A DNA stretch of 64,000 bases from Rugalucina vietnamica. Its lineage: Eukaryota; Mollusca; Bivalvia; Lucinida; Lucinidae. Under the pieces are notes generated by a model. It saw only the letters and a program-made list of their open reading frames with translations. It made no database searches and had not been told where the DNA came from. Location of the stretch: contig OZ024878.1 in the NCBI GenBank assembly GCA_964017185.1, positions 4,960,151 through 5,024,150 of the forward strand. Direction: 5' to 3'. Numbering within the stretch: the stretch's first letter is position 1; each line of letters starts with the position of its first letter. Below, one piece after another: positions 27,601 to 36,107 of this stretch. A program made the translations under genes and the position numbers.

Positions 27601-29495
27601 TGAATTCCTCATAATTCCATCAATGTTTTGGTGCAGTCATAAACCAGATGGTATCCAGAAGTGCATTTTATGTTGAATTAAGTTCTTATTGGTGTGTTGT
27701 AGTAAAAATGACTTTCTAAAATGTAAGAATTGCCGTTAGAGACCACGCACAAAGATGTCATTGTCAGGAAAATTTGAAATTCTGTCAGGGAATGGTCATG
27801 GAAATGTCAGGGAATTTGTTTCTGCCTGAGTATGGCACCCCTGAAGAAGAGTTTAAGAATGTCTAAATTTCACAGGCATAAGTATCTTTCTGTTTCACTT
27901 GTTGATTCATTTGATACTTGTCCACAATACACACAATACAGAATTACTTTAATACATTATTTTTTTTTATTTTTGGCTTTAGTCAGCAGCTTTGAGGCTG
28001 AAAAAAAAATCAACTACTAACAGGAAAGATGTTTGAATTTTATGCTGGTAAGCTATTGGTCTTTTTAAGGTGTTTGCTTGCTATTGAAATTACAGATGAA
28101 AAGTTGATGAGAATTTTACTCAAGATTCTGGAACCTCTCTACCCAATGCTTCAGAGATACAAGGAAGATTTAAATTCAAATTCAAACTGTCAGGAACCAA
28201 TCACTGCCTCTGAAGGTCAGGTGACAAATACTGACCAATCAGATACTGTAAATGGTGTTAAATCAACCAATGGAAAGTCAGTAACAGACAAAAGTGATTC
28301 TAAAGTAGAAACAACTATGGAACAGTCAGATTTAGAGGAGTATAAACAATTAGATGTTCTGTATGAGGTTTTATCAAGTTTTCTCATGGATTACTGTAGA
28401 CATTTATTCAAGGTAAGTGAGACTGCCAATCAAGAGGACACATAAAACAGTGGCCTTTACTTTTATTTGAGCATGTGCAATACATAAGAATGTCCAGATA
28501 AAGCACAAAACTGGACTCATTTCTTGAAATTTTAGAAAGAGATGATACCAAGTACAAAATTAAGTGACCTGGATTTAAATCCTACTTCTGCCAGGTTGTC
28601 TCCTTGAGCAAGACACATTTACTTCCCTTAGTACTAGCATTGACACCATTTCTACATGACTTTACTTGAATATTGAAAATGAAATGTTAACAATCTAAAT
28701 TTATTCTAAATGGTGAAAAGTGCGATGTGATGAAAATTATTTTTGCCCTGTTAAAATCACAAACAAATGACATTTCAGGAAGAAAGGTTATATGCAAACC
28801 TCATGTAGATATATCCATTACAGGAATCTCATAATACTGGTGAATCAGGAGACACAGACGATAGAATAACATCACAATCAACAGACAGTGTATCTGAAAA
28901 TCTAGAACCAAACGAAAGTAACACTTGCGAATCTGCACCAAAGGGAAGTAAAAAAGATGAAACTGAAACAAAGGGAAGCGATATTGATGAAGCTGAACCA
29001 AAGTTAGATAACGTTTGTGCTAATGAAAGTGAGAGCTCTGAAGCAAATGTTGGTGACGGTACGGCAGAAAATTCTGATGCTGCGGAAACGTTGCAAGGGA
29101 ATAATTCAGAAGAAAAGGCAACGATTGAAGACTCAGATAACAAGAGTAATAATTCTGGTACTGAAAAAGCAGATTCAGAAAAGGAAAAAAATGATAATGT
29201 GACTGATGAGGAAAAAATAGATGACAGCAATAAATCAGTAAATGATGCTGAAATGCTGTGTCTCCCTGTTTTAACATACCTTGATGAAGCCTGTAGTCGG
29301 TGCAGAATAAACAATATGGCTTTAACGTTCATGAGTAAAACAGAGGAAGGTGGGAAGGAATTACTGAATCAGATTTATGAAATGTCTCAAAGACTTGATA
29401 AGGAAAGATTGATAAGAATTTTAAATGATGTTTACGCAGGTAAAATTGTTAGTCGCGCACAGTCAGGAAAGGTGTTAGAGGAACAAGATACATGA
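12559..29495 (+). CDS. SAAL1: SAAL1 (serum amyloid A-like 1), ten coding exons
   Basis: Join 12559-12696, 13877-13984, 16711-16794, 17997-18076, 20157-20329, 24046-24169, 25584-25666, 26110-26292, 28096-28412, 28824-29495. All introns are GT..AG and phases run 0,0,0,2,1,2,1,1,0, giving 653 residues without a stop. Matches to vertebrate SAAL1 are clear: [51 protein letters not shown] and [11 protein letters not shown]. The family is an armadillo-like helical protein of about 474 residues in mammals, linked to cell proliferation; its biochemistry is poorly defined. The excess here is two acidic Ser/Glu/Asp/Asn-rich inserts, about residues 350-401 and 431-573, followed by a conserved helical C-terminus. 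ATG 12559 and 12562 are adjacent; either could start. A good acceptor at 12548-12549 implies an untranslated leader exon that I could not place. Introns carry pearl-like elements and MITEs. Confidence 0.93.
13221..13562. mobile_element. MITE-J copy 2 in SAAL1 intron 1
   Basis: Ends GGCTGACCTTAAAAAATTC and GAATTAAGGATGGCCTTGG, with inverted GTCACCTGACC / GGTCGGGTGAC inside. Confidence 0.72.
13877..13984 (+). CDS. SAAL1: SAAL1 exon 2
   Basis: Residues 47-82, acidic DVDEDLQNE then [11 protein letters not shown], the best-conserved N-terminal motif. Donor GTATGT. Confidence 0.9.
14079..15589 (+). mobile_element. Pearl-like family 2 element, SAAL1 intron 2
   Basis: 5' end ATGCCCCCAACTTTG with a short hairpin (AACTTTgaaaAAGTT), then (GTCT)n, then about four tandem core units of about 316 bp (phrases near 14168, 14484, 14801, 15117). 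Next comes the inverted 5' sequence AGTTGGGGGCAT, a GTGTTT/AAACAC hairpin and the end CTAGT followed by T. This is the layout of a non-autonomous Helentron/pearl (HINE) element; no Rep/helicase coding is present. Confidence 0.75.
15688..16022. mobile_element. Pogo-like MITE, SAAL1 intron 2
   Basis: Left CCATATTTGTTCTAATTAGC and right GCTTATTAGAACGAATAGGG are imperfect complements, with TA at the outer ends. Confidence 0.6.
16180..16540. mobile_element. MITE-J copy 3, SAAL1 intron 2
   Basis: Ends TAGGCCATAAAATTTTATTT and GAAAGGATGGCCCTAG. CTA is present at both borders. Contains a long poly-A and a CCTACCTACC block. Confidence 0.75.
16711..16794 (+). CDS. SAAL1: SAAL1 exon 3
   Basis: Residues 83-110, [22 protein letters not shown] copy 1 begins five bases after its donor. 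Confidence 0.9.
16800..17071 (+). mobile_element. MITE-B copy 1 (family description), next to exon 3 donor
   Basis: Family B is about 250-300 bp. One end is CATTACGAAAACTTGCCC with CAATATACAGAGATTTTT, the other is GGACATGTTTTCCTGATG; these are imperfect inverted repeats. A central hairpin consists of CATAGATTGTGGGTAC, a GAACCGCCTCGGCGAGGC-type loop and its complement. One arm holds GGTATACCCCTGCATACCCC. Seventeen loci are present in this window. This copy starts five bases inside intron 3. Confidence 0.85.
17126..17381 (-). mobile_element. MITE-B copy 2
   Basis: Opposite orientation to copy 1, only 54 bp away. The central GC palindrome has been lost (GTTAGAACGTGTACCC). Confidence 0.82.
17565..17790 (+). 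mobile_element. MITE-A copy 2
   Basis: Left terminus eroded; hairpin GATCAGCTGAGC/GCACAGCTGATC retained; ends AAAGGCTC. Confidence 0.75.
17809..17963 (-). mobile_element. MITE-A copy 3, truncated, abutting exon 4
   Basis: Both termini are missing and the hairpin stem is partly duplicated (GATCCAGCTTCGCAG repeated). Its last recognisable base lies 33 bp from exon 4. Confidence 0.75.
17997..18076 (+). CDS. SAAL1: SAAL1 exon 4
   Basis: Residues 111-137, [17 protein letters not shown], the family's signature. A truncated MITE-A ends 33 bases upstream, leaving only the pyrimidine tract between. Confidence 0.92.
18181..19530 (+). mobile_element. Pearl-like family 3 element, SAAL1 intron 4
   Basis: 5' ATGTCTCCCCCCGACAGGG with hairpin (CCCGAC/GTCGGG), a GTCC/GTCT array, then about eight core units of about 155 bp (CGTGTCCGCTGTATAACTT, TTCAATGAAACTTGGTACAC, GGAGTTATTTCCCTTTGATT). 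It closes with the inverted GGGGGGAGACAT, a GTTTTC/GAAAAC hairpin and CTAGT before T. Confidence 0.8.
19635..19770 (+). mobile_element. tRNA-derived SINE fragment
   Basis: A-box-like TAGCTCAGTGGTAGAGT and a degenerate B-box GTGGGTTTGCTCAC 20 bp later, then a non-tRNA tail. No complete cloverleaf forms, so it is a SINE head and not a tRNA gene. Confidence 0.62.
19774..19982 (-). mobile_element. MITE-B copy 3
   Basis: Carries an internal deletion between GGGTTG and the GAGGCGAGGCG loop. It directly follows the SINE. Confidence 0.78.
20157..20329 (+). CDS. SAAL1: SAAL1 exon 5
   Basis: Residues 137-195, [20 protein letters not shown] to FIFQSSTN. Donor GTAAGA. Confidence 0.9.
20449..21965 (+). 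mobile_element. Pearl-like family 1 element, copy 1 (family description)
   Basis: 5' AGCTCACCTGAGCC with a GAGCC..GGCTC hairpin, then CGTCCGTCC repeats, then tandem core units of about 455 bp (three here). Each unit holds TTCTCTGAAACCGCTTGGCC, GGTCACATGACCAAGATGGC, GATTTCAACAAAACTTGGCA, TGACCTTGACC and CACCCCGGGGCA. It ends with inverted CTCAGGTGAG, hairpin AGGACCATTAGTCCT and CTTGT. Inserted in SAAL1 intron 5. Confidence 0.82.
21966..22229. other. Intron 5 sequence, nothing recognised
   Basis: AT-rich, no element boundary seen. Confidence 0.4.
22230..23748 (+). mobile_element. Pearl-like family 4 element, SAAL1 intron 5
   Basis: 5' AGCTCGCCTGCACGAAGTGC (hairpin GCAC/GTGC), a TTTACGTTTACGTGTACGTG block, five core units of about 146 bp (CTTCTCCTCGATGTCCCGAC), then three of a second unit of about 160 bp (AGAAGTCTATATCTC). 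It closes with inverted CAGGCGAGCT and hairpin GCTGTCctgtGACAGC before TCTTA. Confidence 0.78.
23829..23955 (+). mobile_element. SINE fragment (GTGGCCTAGTTG..TCCTTGAGCAAG)
   Basis: tRNA-like head GTGGCCTAGTTGTAAATCAT with GGTGGATTCTAACCTC in B-box position, then TGTCCTTGAGCAAGACACAC, a phrase also at about 28600 and 63570. Confidence 0.55.
24046..24169 (+). CDS. SAAL1: SAAL1 exon 6
   Basis: Residues 195-236, [19 protein letters not shown] to [15 protein letters not shown] copy 4 begins six bases after the exon end (donor GTAAAT). Confidence 0.9.
24176..24412 (-). mobile_element. MITE-A copy 4 at exon 6 donor
   Basis: Complete copy, GAGCCACGACGCG to GGCGCGGCTC. Its first base is intron position +7. 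Confidence 0.85.
24413..25250. other. Intron 6 sequence, nothing recognised
   Basis: AT-rich. Contains a run of AAATAAATAAAT near 25185-25215 and CGTATCA-containing phrases near 24900-24965 that recall the adjacent foldback element. Confidence 0.4.
25265..25503. mobile_element. Foldback MITE, SAAL1 intron 6
   Basis: Ends TACGATATGACAATTTTCAT and its complement. The interior is a GC-rich set of direct and inverted copies of GAGAGTCTCGGGCTGATACG and CCCTCGGGC, able to fold over its whole length. Confidence 0.72.
25584..25666 (+). CDS. SAAL1: SAAL1 exon 7
   Basis: Residues 236-264, [20 protein letters not shown], aligning with YMHILQLLTT of the vertebrate protein. Confidence 0.9.
26110..26292 (+). 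CDS. SAAL1: SAAL1 exon 8
   Basis: Residues 264-325, helical repeat segment [15 protein letters not shown] and [15 protein letters not shown] pearl-like element begins 18 bases after the donor. Confidence 0.88.
26311..27383 (+). mobile_element. Pearl-like family 5 element, SAAL1 intron 8
   Basis: 5' ATGTCCCCCCTCCGAAGGGG (hairpin), a CGTCGGCATTGGCGTCGGCG block, four core units of about 161 bp (AACTTGAGTAGTTTTTGACC, TTCTTCAAACTTTGCATATG, GAGTTATGGCCCTTGATTG), then GGGGGGACAT (inverse of the 5' end), hairpin GTTTTCctctGAAAAC and CTAGT before T. Confidence 0.78.
27452..27818. repeat. CAGGGAA-rich interspersed repeat
   Basis: Multiple copies of GTCAGGGAAATTT and GTCAGGGAA at both ends of the interval. 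Class unknown. Confidence 0.5.
28096..28412 (+). CDS. SAAL1: SAAL1 exon 9
   Basis: Residues 325-430: helix [19 protein letters not shown], an acidic insert, then [16 protein letters not shown]. The frame is open upstream too, but the ITAG-type acceptor at 28094-28095 gives the correct phase. Confidence 0.86.
28562..28650 (+). mobile_element. SINE fragment, SAAL1 intron 9
   Basis: CCTGGATTTAAATCCTAC (B-box position) and TCCTTGAGCAAGACACATTT, same family as 23829. Confidence 0.5.
28824..29495 (+). CDS. SAAL1: SAAL1 exon 10 (terminal)
   Basis: Residues 431-653. About 143 residues of Glu/Asp/Ser/Asn-rich low complexity, then the conserved [20 protein letters not shown] and a helical tail to the TGA. 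Confidence 0.88.
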   Translation, partial: ESHNTGESGDTDDRITSQSTDSVSENLEPNESNTCESAPKGSKKDETETKGSDIDEAEPKLDNVCANESESSEANVGDGTAENSDAAETLQGNNSEEKATIEDSDNKSNNSGTEKADSEKEKNDNVTDEEKIDDSNKSVNDAEMLCLPVLTYLDEACSRCRINNMALTFMSKTEEGGKELLNQIYEMSQRLDKERLIRILNDVYAGKIVSRAQSGKVLEEQDT

Positions 29496-29504
29496 CACAT
29501 ATTT

Positions 29505-29704
29505 GAGCCTGTGCGTGTGAAAACCGACAATTTCGGTTCTGACCAGGTATGACACAAACTGGCCTGTACAGTCACAGAAGATGGTTAGAGGCTGGAAATT
29601 TCGGATCTAGAAAGTAGAGGAATTGTACTATCTGTGTTACTGCGAAGTTGGTCTGCGCCTTTGTTTTCGGCTCTGCAGATTGTGGGTTTTCCCATGTGGC
29701 AGCT
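29505..29704 (-). mobile_element. MITE-A copy 5 in SAAL1 3' UTR
   Basis: Begins nine bases after the SAAL1 stop codon, so would be transcribed as 3' UTR. It lacks most of the central hairpin (goes from CTATCTGTG to TTACTGCGAAG). Confidence 0.78.
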
Positions 29705-29882
29705 AATTTTTCTACATTGTTCATAATGCTAGAAATTGTTTATAAAGCTAGAAATTGCTTGCATTTTATTAATATTATATGTCTTGAAATGTCTGAATTT
29801 TGTACTGCTATTTTTGAAAACGTGTCCTCAGGCTTTCAGGAAACATCTGATACAGACAAGACATGGAAAAATGGCCAGGAGA

Positions 29883-29940
29883 GCGTGGTGGCCTAGTGAT
29901 TAGAATACCCAGAAAAAGGTGGTGCCATCATGACGACCGG
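29883..29940 (+). mobile_element. SINE head fragment
   Basis: GTGGTGGCCTAGTGATTAGA, matching the head of the 23829 SINE. Confidence 0.4.
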
Positions 29941-30156
29941 AAATTTTAGTTGAAAAATTGTTCATGGGGAAGTTTATCCAAACTACAAACAAACAAACCA
30001 GCAAACAGTGGCTCAAAAGTTCAGCAGCTTTGCATATTGTTTCAAGATTGTTGTGCTTGGAAACAGCAAAATGGTTGTGTCATGACTAGGCTGACCTTTT
30101 CTGTCGCTTGATGTCTTCAGTGTCTCATGGACATGTATTAGGGTTAGAGTATTATC

Positions 30157-30162
30157 AATAAA
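30157..30162 (+). terminator. Candidate SAAL1 polyadenylation signal
   Basis: AATAAA, the first convincing hexamer after the SAAL1 stop, about 660 bases downstream. Cleavage site unknown. Confidence 0.4.
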
Positions 30163-30222
30163 AGATAATGAAATATTATACGGGTACTGATTCTGTTATA
30201 CCTTTACAAAGCAATCATAATT

Positions 30223-30453
30223 GAGCCACGTGGGAAAACCAGCAATGTGGTTTCCGAACAGGTCCGACACAAACCGGCCTGTACAAGCACAGAAAAGAGC
30301 TAGAAGCTTGAAATTTCGGATTTAAGTAGAAGAGGAATTGTACTATCCGATTAGAGAAAACAAAGGCGCTGATCAGCTTCGCGGTTACCGCGAAGCTGAT
30401 CTGCGTCTTTGTTTTCGCCTATGCAGATTGTTGGTTTTCCCATGAGGCGGCTC
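30223..30453 (-). mobile_element. MITE-A copy 6
   Basis: Complete, with an intact GATCAGCTTCGCGGTTACCG hairpin. AATT on both sides may be the target duplication. Confidence 0.85.
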
Positions 30454-30499
30454 AATTATAATGCAATTACGGAACTAGTCCATGTTAATGTCTTTATTT

Positions 30500-30589
30500 C
30501 ATCAGGAAAACATCTCCGTGCAATAAATACCCCCTTAAACCCCACGTTTATATAGAAAAACTGGGGTTTGCAGGGGTATACCTATTTTT
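30500..30589 (-). mobile_element. MITE-B copy 4, left part (interrupted)
   Basis: Stops at CCTATTTTT where family 1 copy 2 begins; the element resumes at 32151. Confidence 0.8.
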
Positions 30590-32144
30590 AGCTCACCTGA
30601 GCCGTTAGGCTCACAAGGTGAGCTTATAGGATGGCCATGATCCGGCGTCCGTCCGTCCGGCGTCCGTCCGTCCGTCGTCTGTCCGCCCGTCCGTCTGTCC
30701 ACAATTTCAAAGATCTTCTCCTCTGAAACCGCTTGGTCAATCAAAGCCAAATTTTATATGAAGCATCAATAGAAAGGGGGAACCAATGTGTATATAAGAA
30801 ATCCAGGTCACATGACCAAGATGGCCGCCATGCCCATATATGGTAAAAACCCTTCAAAAATCTTCTTCTCCAGAACCGGTGGACCGATTTCAACAAAACT
30901 TGGCATGAAGCATTAATGGCTCAAGCACTACAATGTATAAATAAGTCATGACCCTGTGATGACCTTGACCTATTTTACGGCAAGGTCAACATAGGTCGCC
31001 AATGCATTTGAATGGGGAAAACTTTTAAAATGTCATTTGAAGTGAAAGTATTGCAGGAAATGGGCAGTAGGACTGAATATTAATGATTCTGAAAAAAATT
31101 GGACCCCAGGGGCTCATGTGCCCCCACCCCGGGGCAATATACATGTATATCTCCATAATATTCAAACGTCTTCTCCTCTGAAACCACTTGGCCAATCAAA
31201 GCCAAATTTTATGTGAAGCATCTATAGGAATGGGTAACAAATATGTATATAAAAAATCGAGGTCACATGACCAAGATGGCCGCCATGTCCATATATGGTA
31301 AAAACCCTTCAAAAATCTTCTTCTCCAGAACCGGTGGACCGATTTCAACAAAACTTGGCATGAAGCATTGATGGCTCAAGCACTACAATGTATATATAAA
31401 TCATGACCCTGTGATGACCTTGACCTATTTTACGGCAAGGTCAACATAGGTCACCAATGCATTTGAATGGGGAAAACTTTTAAAATGTAAATTAAAGTGA
31501 AAGTCTTGCAGGAAATGGGAACTAGGAAATGGGCAGTAGGACTGAATATTAATGATTCTGAAAAAAATTGGACCCCAGGGGCTCATGTGCCCCCACCCCG
31601 CGGCAATATACATGTATATTTCCATAATATTCAAACGTCCTCTCCTCTGAAACGGCTTGGCCAATCAAAGCCAAACTTTAGGTAAAGCATCTCTAGAATG
31701 GGGGAATCAATGTGTATATAAATAATCTAGGTCACATGACAAAGATGGCCACCATGCCCATATATGGTAAAAACCCATCAAAAATCTTCTTCTCTGAAAC
31801 CAATAGACTGATTTCAAGGAAACATGGCGTGAAGCATCGATGGCTAAAGTACTTTAATGTATATATAAATCATGACCCTGTGATGACCTTGACCAAATTT
31901 ATGGCAAGGTCAACATGGGTTGCCTATGCATTTGAATTGGGAAAACTGTTAAAATGTCATTTGAAGGGAAAAGCCAGCAGGAAATTGGTAAATGGACAGA
32001 ATATTGAAGATTCAGAAAAAAGAAAATGGCCCAAGGGCTTCATCTGCCCCTGCACTGGAATTAAATAGCATAATATTCATACATGTTTATTGGTATATGC
32101 AGCAGATCTCAGGTGAGCGTTTACAGGACCATTGGTCCTCTGGT
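30590..32144 (+). mobile_element. Pearl-like family 1, copy 2, nested in MITE-B
   Basis: Complete from AGCTCACCTGAGCCG to hairpin AGGACCATTGGTCCT and CTGGT; three core units. Confidence 0.85.
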
Positions 32145-32150
32145 AGTTAT

Positions 32151-32239
32151 TCTTATTTTTGCTCCAAAACATAGATTGTGGGTACTCGTTAGAACCGAGG
32201 CGGCGGTTCTAACGTGTACCTACAATCTATGTTTTGAGC
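32151..32239 (-). mobile_element. MITE-B copy 4, right part
   Basis: Resumes at CTTATTTTTGCTCC and runs through the central hairpin, then is cut off by the next family 1 element. Confidence 0.78.
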
Positions 32240-33257
32240 TTTTAGGATAGGCAGGCATCAGGCGTCCATCCATCGTCGTCGTCAGTCCGTTGTCGTCCAC
32301 CATTTCAAAGATCTTCTCCTCTGAAACCCCTTAGCCAATCAAAGCCAAATTTTATAGGAAGCTTCTATAGGAAGGTGGAACGAAAGTGTATATTAAAAAT
32401 TCAGGTCACATGACCAAGATGGCCGCCATGCCCATATATTGTAAAAACCCTTCAAAAATCTTCTTCTCTGGAACTGGGGACCGATTTCAACGAAACTTGG
32501 CATGAGGCATCAATGTCTCAAGAACTACAATGTATATATAAATCATGACCCTGTGATGACCTTGACCTATTTTATGGCAAGGTCAACATAGTCGTCCATA
32601 CATTTGAAAAGGGAAAACTGTTCAAATGGCATTTAAAGGAAAAATCTTGCAGGAAATGAGCGGTAGGACTGAATATTAATGATTCTGAAAAAAATGGACC
32701 ACAGGGGCTCATCTGCCCCCACCCCGGGGCAGTATACATGTATATTACCATAATATTCAAATGTTTTCTACTCTGAAACCGCTTGGCCAATCAAAGCCAA
32801 GTTTTATATGAAGCATCTGTAGGAGGAGTAATCGATGTATATATAAATAATCCAGGTCACATGACCAAGATGGCCGCCATGCCCCTATCTGGTAAAAACC
32901 CTTCAAAAATCTTCTCCGGAACTGGTGGACTGATTTCAACGAAACTTGCTATGAAGCATTGGTGACTCAGGTACTATATTGTATATATAAATCATGACCC
33001 TGTAATGACCTTGACCTATTTTAGGGCAAGGTCAACATGGGTCGCCTATGCATTTGAATGGGTAAAACTGTTAAAATGTCATTTGAAGGGAAAATCTTGC
33101 AGGAAATTGGCAAAAGGATTATTCTGAAAAAAAAAAAATGGCTCCAGGGCTTCATCTGCCCCTTTACTGGGGCTAATTTTCCATAATATTCAAACATGTT
33201 TATTGATATATACAGCAGAACTCAGGTGAGCATTTACAGGGCCATTGGTCCTCTGGT
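32236..33257 (+). mobile_element. Pearl-like family 1, copy 3 (5' truncated)
   Basis: Starts at GAGCTTTTAGGATAGG, lacking the AGCTCACC end; two core units; complete 3' hairpin and CTGGT. Confidence 0.8.
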
Positions 33258-33262
33258 TTTTT

Positions 33263-33360
33263 TATGCTTGCAACTTAGAAGAAGTTGAAGGGTCATATTG
33301 GTTTGGCTCTGTCCATCCATCCAGTCTGTCCAGTCCAGTGCGTGAGTCAGGAACGGTTAA
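33263..33360 (+). mobile_element. Pearl-like family 2, 5' end only
   Basis: TTATGCTTGCAACTTAGAAG, GAAGGGTCATATTGG and a CTGTCCATCCATCC run, diverged from the 14079 element's start. No core or 3' end. Confidence 0.55.
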
Positions 33361-33832
33361 AGCTAGGATCTTGGTATGTATATGAAAATTAAAGGGAAAC
33401 ATTGCTTATTGATTCCCGCATATGATTTTCATGAAACTTCACATGCGTCAAGATAATTGTATCCTTGGACTAAAATCGAAAGAAAAATGAAGGGTCACCG
33501 GCCTTGTTTGCATGCTGTCAGAACTTTTTGGATGTTTCTCGTACATTTCAGAAAATCACATTTGTAGTGGATGTGTTATTTTCTTTCAGTTTGATACTTT
33601 TTGCTCTTAAATTGAGGAGATAACAAGCAAAATTAATTTCAAACCGAGAAAAAGTATGTATTTTTGTGATATTTCCTAAACTACGTATATGATTTTGATT
33701 AAATTACACCAACAGATAGGAAACATCGTAACCATTTAAGATTTGAAATAAAAAATTGGGGTCACTGGATTGCCTCGGAAGATATAGAGAAAAAAATGTT
33801 CAATATTTGTGACATCATAAACAGCGAATTAA
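33361..33832. other. Intergenic stretch, nothing recognised
   Basis: AT-rich, no open frame or element termini seen. Confidence 0.4.
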
Positions 33833-33840
33833 CTGTTTTT

Positions 33841-34691
33841 TAGGGATGTCAACGAATATTCGAATGTTCGAATATTCGCATTTCATACGAATATTCGAAT
33901 GCGATTTCTGGATTCGAAGATTCGCATAATTTTCTAACCTGCAACATTGCCATGTATCAGTTTAAAGGAGGACTCAAATTTAAGGCCAAAGGTCGAAAAA
34001 TAATATGACCAGTAATCCTGCTTGTCTGTTCAAGATGGTCAACATTTTGACACACTTGCAAATTGAGATCGCTCAATTAACAGTTTGACATTTTGTTGAT
34101 CCAAGTGACACTTTGTTGATTCAAGTGACACTTTGTTGTTTCAAGTTGAGGAGAAAGCATCGCTCGCTTTCAATAAATGTTTTTAAGGTGTGAAAGTCCT
34201 ACAATTTGAGCTGTGTCATGTGAAAACTTAAGATGGCTGGATAGAGATTGACAACTAAATCCTTTAGGAACAACAACGTCACAACAGACCTTTCACAAAG
34301 TACATGTAGGCCACACGATTACAATAGACACTAAGCATTCTTGGTGGCGGATATCAACGACATGCATGCAGAACTTAATCTTGGCTTGACAATAAATGCG
34401 AGTCGTTGCTTGCTCAGACAGAACCCCAGAGATTTGTCATTATTAAACACCTCCAGATTGTCTAGTTTTCTTTGAAATTTTGTTGATTTTCTTACATGTC
34501 GCCATTGGTATAGCCCAGATACGATACCATGCATATACATGTTCCTCATATTTCCAATACATGTACCACCAAGAAAGTCATCGTAATGGGTCTATTGGGC
34601 ATAGATTTGTATATCATTCGAATATTCGAATATATTCGAATATCCTATGCGAATATTCGAATACCAATTTCGGCATTCGTTGACATCCCTA
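33841..34691. mobile_element. hAT-type non-autonomous element, 851 bp
   Basis: Ends TAGGGATGTCAACGAAT and its exact complement. The 8-bp sequence CTGTTTTT stands directly outside both ends (33833-33840 and 34692-34699), the duplication size of hAT elements. Subterminal ATTCGAATATTCG palindromes cluster inside both ends. No transposase. Confidence 0.92.
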
Positions 34692-34699
34692 CTGTTTTT

Positions 34700-35534
34700 A
34701 CATATAATTAACCGTATACACGAATTGGTGACACAGAACTTCTTTTATAATAAAAATGAACAATATGCATACCGCTTTAGGACTTAATCATAAACAAACA
34801 ACAAGATTCTACAGCTTGAAATGTCATTGAGAAATCAAAACAAAACAACGTTAAAAGCTACGCGTAACATGCACATACTAAAAGACGACATTGCCGAAAC
34901 AGTATGCTCATAAACAATAGTAATGTTTCCCCTTAAGAGGACTCATATTTTAAGGTAAATTCAAGGGGCTAGGGGGCGACTCCTGTAGATCACATGACTT
35001 ATAGTTTTTCATTTGGAAATGAAGAACATAAAAAAGGATACTTTCATCTAGGGCGATTGCAATACAAATGAAAATATTAATATACATGCCCTTGATTCTA
35101 GTTCACAGGGTTGGGAAAATGACAGTATTTATGAGAAAAGTCCATGCCGTTGGCGTTTTTAGTGGCATATGCCGGACTGAGTCGGCATTTTTTGGTCATA
35201 TTTTGGCATTTCCGATAGGCATAATACATTGTACTAATAGTTCATGCTCCCTTAAAATCATTGATTAAGACTTCAGAGTGGGTATTCTGAGAAATCAGAA
35301 AATTATTTTCGGTTTAAATTCATTTTCCAATCAACATTTAATATATTTGGCCCCATTTGGATAATACTAGTCTTTGTATTGACTACCCTGTTGAAAGATG
35401 CAAAATTTCAGTAATTCTGTTTGGCTCCATGTTGCCAAATCACTGAAGAGGCTTAAATAGCTGAAACTGTGGTATGGCCCATCCCCTTTCTCATTAATAT
35501 GTTCACTGCTCTTAAAGGATCTCATTTTTATTTG
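34700..35534. other. Intergenic stretch, nothing recognised
   Basis: No gene or repeat boundary identified. Confidence 0.4.
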
Positions 35535-35853
35535 CATGAGAAAACAAACAGTTAGGTTTCTGACCAAGTCTGAGTCTAAGCAGGCTATACAACCACAGAA
35601 AATAGATAAAGGCTTGAAATTTCAGATTTAGAAGGTGTTGCACTATCTATGGAGTGAAAACAAAGGCGCTGATCAGCGGTACAGTTACTGCACAGCTGAT
35701 CAGCGCCTTTGTTTTCGCTACACAGATAGTACAATTCTTCTTCTTTCTAACTCTAAAATTTCCAGCCACGATTTATCTTCTGTGCTGGTACAGCTAGGTT
35801 TGTGTCGGGCCTGGTCGGAACCCCAAATTGTTGGATTTCTCATGCAGCGGTTC
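35535..35853. mobile_element. MITE-A copy 7, long symmetrical form
   Basis: About 319 bp with both arms full length (GAAATTTC, CTATCTATGGAG and GGTTTGTGTCGGGCCTGG on one side, complements on the other), so almost the entire element is one palindrome. Other copies lack one arm. Confidence 0.82.
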
Positions 35854-36107
35854 ATTTGAACTTTGTGGTTATTTTATTGTGTATAACTCTGTAATTTTTG
35901 GTAACCAAAATCTTTATAATCCCATTATTAAGGATCAGGGGTGTCTGCTTTTTCAGATTGTATATGCATAAAATTTTGCCTGTACTTCCGCATTTAGTTC
36001 ATGCAATGTGACAAATTTTGAATAACATTTGGGCAATGGATATGGATAGTGATGAATTTTAGCTTAAACCCTAAAAACCTAAATAGTGGTCGAGCAGTTA
36101 AGAGTTT

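Noticed and set aside
28829..29332. Minus-strand ORF rich in Ser/Leu/Phe opposite SAAL1 exon 10
   Set aside because: Shadow of the acidic low-complexity coding strand.
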